Position numbers and translations under genes: made by a program. Under the pieces are notes generated by a model. It made no database searches and was not told the DNA's origin. It worked only from the letters and a program-made list of their open reading frames with translations. From contig JADLGW010000058.1 in the NCBI GenBank assembly GCA_020849105.1, positions 162,152 through 226,151 on the forward strand: a DNA stretch of 64,000 bases, in the 5' to 3' direction. This DNA comes from Phycisphaerales bacterium. Its GTDB lineage: Bacteria > Planctomycetota > Phycisphaerae > Phycisphaerales > UBA1924. The stretch's first letter is position 1. Each line of letters opens with the position of its first letter. Shown piece by piece: positions 57,388-64,000 of this stretch.

Positions 57388-58797
57388 ATGAAGACATGGA
57401 TGCTCGGGACGCTCGCCCTCGCGGGGCCCGCCGCGGCCCAGTGCACGCCGCAGTGGTCGGGGCTGGGCATGGGGTGCAACTGGGAGGTCCGCTCGATGGA
57501 GGTGGACCCGTACCTGCCCGCCGGCGCGACCCGTCTGCTGGTGGTGGGCTATTTCGGGGCGGCCGGCCCCGGCCCGGCCGACAGCATGGCCGCGTGGGAC
57601 GGCCGGGAGTGGTCGACGCCCCTTGGGCAGTTGAACGCGCCGCAGGAGCGCATCGATGACGCGGCTGTCGTTCCCTCCGGCTCGTTCCCGGCGCCGCGCG
57701 GCTACTCCATCGGCGGGACGTTCACATCGGTGGCGGGGGTGAGCGCCGTGAACGCTGCCCGGTGGGACAAGGCTTGGGGCACGTTGGCCGATGGTGCGCC
57801 GCAGTATGTGTACCACCTCGGGGTGTACGACGAACGACCGGCACAGCCCGGCGGGGACTTCCTTTACCTCGGTGGCGCGTTCGCCAAGTATCTCGGACAA
57901 CCGGCGAACTCCATCCTGCGCTGGGACGGTGAGTCGTGGTCGCCGCTGAGCCCGACGCTGACGAAGCCGAACAACGGGCCGTCCGGACGCCCGACCGTGC
58001 ATGCGCTGACGATTTACGACGACGACGGGCCGCTTGGCAAGCGCCCGCCCGGGCTCTACGTCGGCGGCTGGCACAAGGGCGCGGGGACCATCGAGAGCCG
58101 CAACATCATCCGCTGGGACGGCGTGCAGTGGGAGGGGCTGGAGTGGGGGCTCGGCGACACCGTGTACTCGATCTGCGCGTTCGACGACGACGGGCCGGGC
58201 CCGCGCCCGGAGGCCCTGTTCGCCAGCGGGAGTTTCATCGCCACCGGCGGCGGGCTGCCGGCGCAGGGGTTTGCCCGCTGGGACGGGCACGCGTGGTCGG
58301 CGCCGCCCAGCCTGAACAGCAACGCCCGCGCCATGCTCGTCTGGGACGACGACGGGCCCGGGCCCGACAAGCCCGCCCTGTACGCCGCGGGGCTGTTCTC
58401 CTTCGGCGCCGCGAAATGGAGGGGCGCGGCCCACCAATGGGAGCCGCTCGGGACCGGCCTCTCCGGCGGCCTGGGCATCACCTACGGCCTCTCGCTCTGC
58501 GCCTGGGACGAGGACGGCCCGGGCCCCAACCCCGGCGGGCTGTACGTCGGGGGCCAGTTCACGTTTGCCGGCGGTGTGGAGACCAGTTGCATCGCCAGGT
58601 GGGGCTGCCCTCTGCCGCCGGGCGGGCCGTGCTACGCCGACTGCGACCAGGACGGCGTGCTCAACCTCTCCGACTTCGGCTGCTTTACCACGAAGTTTGC
58701 CCTCGGCGACGCCTACGCCGATTGCAACAACGACGGCCAGCGCAACCTCTCCGACTTCGGGTGCTTCCAGACGAAGTTCGCCCTGGGCTGCCCGTAG
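57388..58797 (+). CDS. Secreted kelch-like repeat protein with dockerin tail
   Basis: The ATG at 57388 follows GGAAGGGAG and begins a signal peptide (MKTWMLGTLALAGPAAAQC). The repeats (ILRWDGESWSPL, IIRWDGVQWEGLEW, ARWDGHAWSAPP) are like those of the protein at 53972, with acidic DDDGPGP spacers that may bind calcium. The C terminus has two dockerin loops (CYADCDQDGVLNLSDFGCF, ADCNNDGQRNLSDFGCF) and FALGCP. It is a paralog of the gene at 53972, both flanking the frameshifted gene, so the three form one locus of exported proteins. Confidence 0.9.
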   Translation: MKTWMLGTLALAGPAAAQCTPQWSGLGMGCNWEVRSMEVDPYLPAGATRLLVVGYFGAAGPGPADSMAAWDGREWSTPLGQLNAPQERIDDAAVVPSGSFPAPRGYSIGGTFTSVAGVSAVNAARWDKAWGTLADGAPQYVYHLGVYDERPAQPGGDFLYLGGAFAKYLGQPANSILRWDGESWSPLSPTLTKPNNGPSGRPTVHALTIYDDDGPLGKRPPGLYVGGWHKGAGTIESRNIIRWDGVQWEGLEWGLGDTVYSICAFDDDGPGPRPEALFASGSFIATGGGLPAQGFARWDGHAWSAPPSLNSNARAMLVWDDDGPGPDKPALYAAGLFSFGAAKWRGAAHQWEPLGTGLSGGLGITYGLSLCAWDEDGPGPNPGGLYVGGQFTFAGGVETSCIARWGCPLPPGGPCYADCDQDGVLNLSDFGCFTTKFALGDAYADCNNDGQRNLSDFGCFQTKFALGCP

Positions 58798-59025
58798 ACG
58801 AGAGAACGCGGAAGGGCCCGGGGGCCACAGAGGATCACAGAGGCGATCAATACTGGACGACCGGGATACGAGGGCGCCGCGTCGTTGCCCATCGCCGCGG
58901 GGCCGGCGGCTCTGGTTGGCGACGGGCGGTGGTGCGGGCACCGGGCACCCGTGTCCGCACGCTGTCTCCCGCTGGCGGAACGGTCCTCGGCGTGGTACAA
59001 CATTTCGTCTCCGAAAGGAACCACC

Positions 59026-59613
59026 ATGGCCAAGAAGAAAGCCGGACGGGGCGGGTCACGCAAGAGCACAAAGAAGATGGGACGCGGGCCGGCCCGGGCC
59101 CGCGGCGCGCCCAAGAAGGCGTTGAACAAGGCTCGTGGGAAGGCCAGGGGCGCCGAGCGCGGCGCGCCCAAGAAGTCGAAGCGGGCGTCCGGCCTGGACC
59201 CCGTGCCCGTGAAGTCCGGCCGCGGCCCGACTCCGGCCGAGGTGGGCGCGGACCTGGTCGGCATGTTCAACCGCGGGCAACTGGGCGAGATCGAGGAGAA
59301 ATGGTGGTCGCGCGACGTCGTGTCGTGCGAGGGCAGCGCCGGGATGGAGTGGCGCGGCATCAAGGCGGTGCACGCCAAGAACGCCTGGTGGACGCAGGAC
59401 CACGCGATCCGCGGGGCGAGCGCCGAGGGGCCGTATGTCGGCGCCACCGGCTTCAGCGTGAAGTTCCGGCTCGAGGTCGAGACCAAGTCCACCGGGGCGG
59501 TGGAGACGATGGAGGAGGTCGGCGTCTACACCGTCCGCGACGGCAAGATCATCCGCGAGGAGTTCATGGGCCTGTGCCCGGCGGCCGCCGCGGGTGCGCC
59601 GGCGACGGCCTGA
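59026..59613 (+). CDS. SnoaL-like domain protein with basic N-terminal tail
   Basis: The 195-residue protein has a Lys/Arg/Ala/Gly-rich tail of about 55 residues (MAKKKAGRGGSRKSTKKMGR, ALNKARGKARGAERGAPKK) resembling histone H1-like tails. A SnoaL/NTF2-type alpha+beta domain (about 65-185) follows, with MFNRGQLGEIEEKWWSRDVV, MEWRGIKAVHAKNAWW and EEVGVYTVRDGKIIREEFMG. The tail should bind nucleic acid or polyanions. The ligand of the SnoaL domain is unknown. The ATG follows a weak ribosome site and fits family boundaries. Confidence 0.82.
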   Translation: MAKKKAGRGGSRKSTKKMGRGPARARGAPKKALNKARGKARGAERGAPKKSKRASGLDPVPVKSGRGPTPAEVGADLVGMFNRGQLGEIEEKWWSRDVVSCEGSAGMEWRGIKAVHAKNAWWTQDHAIRGASAEGPYVGATGFSVKFRLEVETKSTGAVETMEEVGVYTVRDGKIIREEFMGLCPAAAAGAPATA

Positions 59614-59617
59614 GCCC

Positions 59618-60223
59618 TCAGGGAGACCGCCCTCGCGCCCTGTTCACGAGCCCCACCGCCTCGGCCACCGCCCGGTCCAGGTTGTCATTGGTGATCCACG
59701 CGTCATACACGCCGCTGGATCGCGCCAGCGCGATCTCCCGCTGCGCCTCCGCGAACCGCCGCAGGATCACCCCCTCCGCCTCGCGGCGTCGCGACCGCAG
59801 CCGCTCCAGCAGCGTCGCCTCGTCCGGCGGCAGCACGAACAGCGCCAGCGCCGCCGGCATCCTGCCCTTCACCTGCATCGCCCCCTGCACGTCGATCTCA
59901 AGGATCACCAGACGCCCCCGCCGCAGTTGTTCCTCCACCCACGGTCGCGGCGTGCCGTACTTCTTCCCGAACACGTTCGCCCATTCCAGCAGTTCCCCGG
60001 CCGCGACCATCCGGTCAAACTCCAGGTCCGAGAGGAACCGGTAATCGACCCCGTCCACGTCCGCGGGGGTCATGTCGCGCGTCGTCACGGACACGCTGAA
60101 CACCGACCCGGGGATCGCCCGTTCCACCGCCCGCGTGATCGTGGTCTTCCCCACGCCGGACGGCCCGCTGATGATCAGCAGCATCCCGTCGTCGGTATCG
60201 GTGGGCAAGCGGTGGCCGGGCAT
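59618..60223 (-). CDS. gmk: Guanylate kinase
   Basis: The protein has the P-loop ISGPSGVGKTTITR, the GMP-binding part VSVTTRDMTPADVDGVDYRF, and VILEIDVQGAMQVKGRMP. It ends close to the usual length (201 residues). It phosphorylates GMP to GDP. The start at 60223 (MPGHRLPTDTDDG) adds 13 residues before the conserved MLLIISG; that internal Met is an alternative. A tRNA-Leu gene lies just upstream on the same strand. Confidence 0.95.
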   Translation of the reverse strand: MPGHRLPTDTDDGMLLIISGPSGVGKTTITRAVERAIPGSVFSVSVTTRDMTPADVDGVDYRFLSDLEFDRMVAAGELLEWANVFGKKYGTPRPWVEEQLRRGRLVILEIDVQGAMQVKGRMPAALALFVLPPDEATLLERLRSRRREAEGVILRRFAEAQREIALARSSGVYDAWITNDNLDRAVAEAVGLVNRARGRSP

Positions 60224-60243
60224 GGGGCAAGAGCGTACCCCAA

Positions 60244-60327
60244 TGCGGGCGACAGGAATCGAACCTGCATGGCCTTGCGGCCACGGGATCCTAAGTCCCG
60301 CGCGTCTGCCAGTTCCGCCACGCCCGC
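60244..60327 (-). tRNA. tRNA-Leu(UAG)
   Basis: Read on the minus strand it has acceptor GCGGGCG/CGCCCGC, a class II long variable arm (TGGCCGCAAGGCCA), anticodon loop CTTAGGA with anticodon TAG, and T arm CAGG-TTCGATT-CCTG. It is 84 nt long with discriminator A. It reads CUA codons. Confidence 0.94.
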
Positions 60328-60480
60328 GGCTTGAGCATCCTATTGAGGGAGACCGGAGCGAGCGATGGGGATCCCGGGCCCCCTGAACTGCAGTCTCGAA
60401 GCCTCGGGGCCGGCTCCGACCGCTAAACTCATGGCGTCCGGCCGTTTCCGCCGATCCCAGACGTTCCCCGGGGGCCGACC

Positions 60481-61161
60481 ATGACACTCCGCCTCAAACT
60501 CGCGGTGCTCGGCGCCCCGATCCCGCTCCGCATCCTGCTGGCGGTTGTCTTCATCTGGGCCGCCCTCGGCAAGATCGTCGCCACCATGCCCGTCCAAGGT
60601 GAGCAGGCCGCGATTCTTGCCAACATGGGCGCCCTGAAGCCCGCGGCGCCGCCCGCCGGCGGCAATGCCGCGGGCGCGGTGTACACCGCCGCGGACTTTC
60701 CGAGCCCCGTGGACGTGCGCCGCGTAATGGGGCTTGCCCTGATGCTCCACGGCGCCGCAAACCCCGTCGCGCAGGAGGGTGGAGCGCCCACCCGCCGCAT
60801 CTGGCCGAAGTTCCTTGCCGGCGGCCGCTCCCCCGTCATCCTCGCGTGGATGGTGGCCCTCACGGAACTGCTCGGCGGCTCCTTCGTGCTCATCGGCCTG
60901 GCCACGCGCCTCTGGGCGCTGGGCCTCATGGGCGTCATGGTCGGGGCCATGTGGCTGGCGGAGATCGGCCCCGCCGTCCAGTCCGGCAAGGTCGGGTTCC
61001 TCGGCGTGCTCCCGGACCATCCCACCTTCGGCCAGGAGTGGATGTTTCTGCTGCTCCAGTTCTCGATGTTCATGACTGCGCTGACGCTGGCCCTGGCCGG
61101 CCCCGGCGCCGCCGCGCTCGACAACCTGCTCTTCCGCCGCAAGGGCGCGGACGCCGACTGA
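60481..61161 (+). CDS. DoxX-like membrane protein
   Basis: The 226-residue protein has four hydrophobic segments. The first (RILLAVVFIWAALGKIVATM) matches the DoxX start, with a helix-breaking Gly-Lys. The later pair (MVALTELLGGSFVLIGLATR, LMGVMVGAMWLAEIG) has the conserved E and GG of the family. A large loop between helices 1 and 2 (about 40-115) is Ala/Pro-rich. The role is unknown; DoxX proteins are often linked to redox enzymes. It precedes the vWA gene by 2 nt. Confidence 0.82.
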   Translation: MTLRLKLAVLGAPIPLRILLAVVFIWAALGKIVATMPVQGEQAAILANMGALKPAAPPAGGNAAGAVYTAADFPSPVDVRRVMGLALMLHGAANPVAQEGGAPTRRIWPKFLAGGRSPVILAWMVALTELLGGSFVLIGLATRLWALGLMGVMVGAMWLAEIGPAVQSGKVGFLGVLPDHPTFGQEWMFLLLQFSMFMTALTLALAGPGAAALDNLLFRRKGADAD

Positions 61162-61163
61162 CC

Positions 61164-62180
61164 ATGGCCGTCGCCCGCAGCATCCCCGCACGCCTGGCCG
61201 CGGCGTGGCTGGCCCCGTTGGGTCGTATGGGCGTGCCGCTGGGGGTGTCAATCTTCGTCCACGGGCTGCTGCTCGCCGGGCTCGCCGGCGTGGGCTGGAG
61301 CCTGCGCATCCCCATTGCGGACGACCTGGGCAGCGAGGTTCTGCTCGTCGCGCCGCCCCCTCCGCCGCTGGCCCTGGCCCAGGGAAGGCGAAGGTCAGGT
61401 CCGGAGCCCGAGCCCGTCGTCTACATCGCCCGGCAGGAGATCACGCCCGACGACCTGCCCCAGGCCCCGCCGAGCGCTGCCATCACGGCCATCGGCCGAC
61501 CCGCGCCCGGACCCACCACCGTCCCTGTGCAGCCGGAGAAGTCCCGGCCCACCGTCCGCGAGGCCCCGCGGCCCGCGGCTACCTTCGCCGGTGTCGGTGT
61601 GCGGCAGGTCCAGTCCGTTGTCTATGTCCTGGACGGTTCCGGCGCGATGGTCACGAACTTGAAGTGGGTGCTGCAGGAGGTCGAACGCTCCATCGTCGCC
61701 CTGGACCCAAAACAGTCGTTCCAGGTCGTCCTCTTCCGAGACCGCGGACCCGGCGTTGGCGGGGCGGGCACGGAGGTCTTCCGTGCCGGGAACGCCCTGA
61801 TCCCTGCCACCGCCGCGAACAAGGCCGCCGTCGCCGCCTGGCTCCAGCAGGTCCGGCCGTCCGGCCGCTCCAATCCCATGGACGGCGTCCGGCGCGCCCT
61901 GAGCCTCCAGCCGGACGTGGTCTTCCTCCTTTCCCGGGGCATGCAGCGGACAGAGGCCGGGCAGCGTCCCGGTGACTGGTCTCGCGGCGCCGCGGCCGTG
62001 CTGAAGGAACTCGACGGGCTCAACCCCAGGGCCGGCAAGCGCCACCGCGCCATCATCAAGACCATCCAGTTCCTGGAGGACGACCCCACCGGCACCATGC
62101 AGGCCATCGCCGCCGAGCACGGTGACGGGCCCGGGTCCTACTCGATCATCACGCTCCAGGAACTGCGGCGGGGGCGGTAG
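61164..62180 (+). CDS. Membrane-anchored vWA domain protein
   Basis: From the ATG at 61164 the 338-residue protein has one membrane helix (LGVSIFVHGLLLAGLAGVGW) like a TonB/GspE-type anchor, a Pro-rich linker, and a vWA domain (about 150-320). The latter starts SVVYVLDGSGAMVTNLKWVL, where the MIDAS DxSxS is DGSGA, so the last Ser is lost. RSNPMDGVRRALSLQPDVVFLLSRG carries the third metal-loop region. It may hold a protein-interaction role without full metal binding. Only 2 nt separate it from the DoxX gene. Confidence 0.82.
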   Translation: MAVARSIPARLAAAWLAPLGRMGVPLGVSIFVHGLLLAGLAGVGWSLRIPIADDLGSEVLLVAPPPPPLALAQGRRRSGPEPEPVVYIARQEITPDDLPQAPPSAAITAIGRPAPGPTTVPVQPEKSRPTVREAPRPAATFAGVGVRQVQSVVYVLDGSGAMVTNLKWVLQEVERSIVALDPKQSFQVVLFRDRGPGVGGAGTEVFRAGNALIPATAANKAAVAAWLQQVRPSGRSNPMDGVRRALSLQPDVVFLLSRGMQRTEAGQRPGDWSRGAAAVLKELDGLNPRAGKRHRAIIKTIQFLEDDPTGTMQAIAAEHGDGPGSYSIITLQELRRGR

Positions 62181-62197
62181 GCGGCTAACCTGTGGGC

Positions 62198-63658
62198 ATG
62201 AGCCACGAAGGGAACGACGGCTACGTTTCCGCGCTGGCGCAGCGCAACGCCTCGAAGGCGATGCAGGCGATCTGGTCGCCGCGCAAACGCTTCGAGACCT
62301 GGCGCCGCATCTGGCTGGCCGCCGCCCGCGCCATGAATGAGGTCGGCCTGCCCGTCACCCGGGAGCAGTGCGAGGAGATCGCGGCCCACCTGACGCCGAC
62401 GGACGCGGAGATCGACCGGGCACGGGAGCACGAGCGCCGCGTCCGCCACGACGTGATGGCCCATGTGCACGCACTGGGCGAGGTCGCGCCGAAGGCCAGG
62501 CCCATCCTGCACCTGGGCATGACCAGCCAGGACGTCGTCTGCAACGCCGACGTGCTGATCCTGAACGAGGCCCTGGACCTGGTCTGCCTGAAACTCGCCC
62601 GCGCGATCGATGAACTCGGCGACTTCGCCGTTCGCTGGAAGTCGCTCCCCACTCTCGGCCTCACCCACTACCAGCCCGCCCAGCCGACCACCGTGGGGCG
62701 CCGCGCCGCGCAGTGGGCCTACGACCTGTGGCTCTGCCTCGACCGCCTTACCTATACACGGGCCTTTCTCCGCCTCCGCGGCCTCAAGAGCGCAACGGGG
62801 ACCCAGGCCGCCTTCTCCGCCCTCTGCGGGACGGAGGCCGGGCGGGTGGACCGCCTCGAGGAGCGCTTCCTGAAGCAGTTCGGCCGGACGCTGCTGAAGG
62901 ACGAGGTCCACCTGCTGACCAGCCAGACGTACCCCCGCGTCGCCGATGCCTTCGTCATCTCCGACCTCGCCGCCACCGCCGCCGCCGCCCACAAGATGTT
63001 CAACGACATCCGCCTGCTCGCGGGGCGCAAGGAGATGGACGAGCCGATGGCCGGCGAGCAGGTCGGCTCCTCCGCCATGCCCTACAAGCAGAACCCGATG
63101 CGCTGCGAGCGGGGCACGGGGCTGTGCCGCTTCGTCATCTCGCTGGCCCAGAACCCGCTGGACACCGCCGCCACACAGTGGTTTGAGCGCACGCTCGACG
63201 ACTCCGCCAACCGCCGCGTCACCCTGCCGGAGGCGTTCCTGGCCCTGGACGGCGTGCTGGACCTGGCCCACAACATCGCGGCGGGCCTGTTTGTCCACGA
63301 GGGGATGGTCCGTGCCAACCTGATTGCGGAGATGCCCTTCCTCCTGACCGAGACCATCATGGTCGCCGCCGTCAAGCAGGGCCACGACCGCCAGGAGGTC
63401 CACGAGGCCATCCGCAGGCACAGCCGCGAGGCCGCGGTCCGCGTCAAGGAGAAGGGTCTGCCCAACGACCTCCTCGACCGGCTCCGCGGCGAGCCCATGA
63501 TGTCCGGCGTGGACCTGACGCGCGTGCTGGACCCCTCCGCCTACGTCGGCCGCGCGGCCGAGCAGGTGGACAAGTTCATCACGGAGATCGTCACGCCCCT
63601 GCGCGAACGCTACGGCGAACGCATCGAGGCCCTCCCGACCAGCGACCCCGGGGTCTGA
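62198..63658 (+). CDS. purB: Adenylosuccinate lyase
   Basis: The 486-residue protein has the fumarase/lyase superfamily signature GSSAMPYKQNPMRCE and HLGMTSQDVVCNADVLI plus GLTHYQPAQPTTVGRRAAQW. The long length and these blocks fit the eukaryotic-type/long ADSL subgroup. It cleaves fumarate from SAICAR and adenylosuccinate in purine synthesis. ATG at 62198 (MSHEGNDGYVSA) was preferred over an in-frame GTG at 62192. It lies 17 nt after the vWA gene. Confidence 0.95.
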   Translation: MSHEGNDGYVSALAQRNASKAMQAIWSPRKRFETWRRIWLAAARAMNEVGLPVTREQCEEIAAHLTPTDAEIDRAREHERRVRHDVMAHVHALGEVAPKARPILHLGMTSQDVVCNADVLILNEALDLVCLKLARAIDELGDFAVRWKSLPTLGLTHYQPAQPTTVGRRAAQWAYDLWLCLDRLTYTRAFLRLRGLKSATGTQAAFSALCGTEAGRVDRLEERFLKQFGRTLLKDEVHLLTSQTYPRVADAFVISDLAATAAAAHKMFNDIRLLAGRKEMDEPMAGEQVGSSAMPYKQNPMRCERGTGLCRFVISLAQNPLDTAATQWFERTLDDSANRRVTLPEAFLALDGVLDLAHNIAAGLFVHEGMVRANLIAEMPFLLTETIMVAAVKQGHDRQEVHEAIRRHSREAAVRVKEKGLPNDLLDRLRGEPMMSGVDLTRVLDPSAYVGRAAEQVDKFITEIVTPLRERYGERIEALPTSDPGV

Positions 63659-63725
63659 TCCAGGCGGGCAGCCTTCCCCCGTTCCCCATCCTTGTCTTGG
63701 CCCCTTGTGCCACGGTGCCCATCTG

Positions 63726-64000
63726 CTACGGGCACCCCAGGGCGTACTTCGTCAGGAAGCAGCCGAAGTCGGAGATATTGATGCCGTAGACGCCCGCGGG
63801 CGGGCCGAAGGCGTCCTTGTTGCAGTTGGCGTAGGGGTCGAACGCGGCGAACTTCGCCTGGAAGCAGGTGAAATCGGCGATGGTCAGCGCCCCGTCGCGG
63901 TTGCAGTCGGCGTAGCAGTTGCCGGTCTTGCAGCCGACGTACTGCACCAGGCCCCTGCCGAGGCCCCCGCCGGCGGAGACGAAGTCGCCGCCCAGGAACA
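63726..64000 (-). CDS. C-terminal end of a dockerin-tailed secreted protein (cut by right edge)
   Basis: The minus-strand frame is open through the window edge. Its end reads LGGDFVSAGGGLGRGLVQYVG, then two dockerin-like loops (CYADCNRDGALTIADFTCFQ and, after ANCNKDAFGPPAGVYG, INISDFGCFLTKYALGCP). The second loop contains an insertion (AFGPPAGVYG). The preceding LGGDFVSAGG phrase is the kelch-like repeat of the paralogs at 53972 and 57388. Only about 90 residues are visible. Confidence 0.85.
   Translation of the reverse strand, partial: FLGGDFVSAGGGLGRGLVQYVGCKTGNCYADCNRDGALTIADFTCFQAKFAAFDPYANCNKDAFGPPAGVYGINISDFGCFLTKYALGCP

Noticed and set aside
60004..60487. Minus-strand frame extending gmk upstream
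   Set aside because: The extension translates the tRNA-Leu gene (RGGTGRRAGLRIPWPQ is a well-known tRNA shadow peptide).

Overview
The window is high-GC bacterial chromosome. It most resembles a planctomycete of the Phycisphaerae. The main clue is four predicted secreted proteins that end in the Phycisphaerae-type 'GC-type dockerin' tail (Cys-Asp-Asn-Gly-rich calcium loops followed by FGCFxTKFALGCP). The assignment is inferred from protein style only; no rRNA gene is present.

Left chromosomal part (1-20264). A TetR-type regulator is cut by the left edge and has a perfect palindrome at its start, followed by pntAB. A leftward non-homologous end-joining operon comes next: ku, a BRCT/MerR/TPR fusion, then ligD, with all three genes overlapping. 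After that lie a TMEM175-like channel, a DUF1579-type secreted protein and an internally duplicated membrane protein. A rightward cluster carries glutamate dehydrogenase, three Rnk-like proteins and an HPF/RaiA-RCK fusion. An ogt gene, a large secreted protein, pheS and tRNA-Gly(CCC) complete the region.

Island region (20265 to about 42700). Two further copies of the tRNA-Gly 3' half, at 38136 and 41257, divide this into three tandem segments. E1 (about 17.9 kb) has a tyrosine integrase, a tightly overlapping block (HTH, Toprim/DUF3987 replication protein and three small genes), an XRE-ImmA/IrrE regulator-protease, and a type I restriction-modification operon. In that operon HsdM has an XRE domain at its N terminus and a YgjP-like metallopeptidase follows HsdR. 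E2 (about 3.1 kb) carries a type II-like R-M pair and no integrase. E3 is a remnant of an E1-like element with a GIY-YIG nuclease and an internally deleted integrase. Octamers spaced 12 bp apart (TGTGCAAG) lie at both ends of E1 and at the left end of E3 and are likely integrase arm sites.

Right chromosomal part (about 43000-64000). Genes here are an LpxL-like acyltransferase, a response regulator, a cysteine-less FmdB-like protein, a di-heme peroxidase with a dockerin tail, a solitary DNA methyltransferase-nuclease fusion, 5-formyl-THF cyclo-ligase, an L,D-transpeptidase whose gene end is repeated four times, and moaA. Three clustered extracellular repeat proteins follow, one with a G8-tract frameshift. 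The window ends with a basic-tail SnoaL-like protein, gmk, tRNA-Leu(UAG), a DoxX-like protein, a vWA protein, purB and the end of another dockerin protein.
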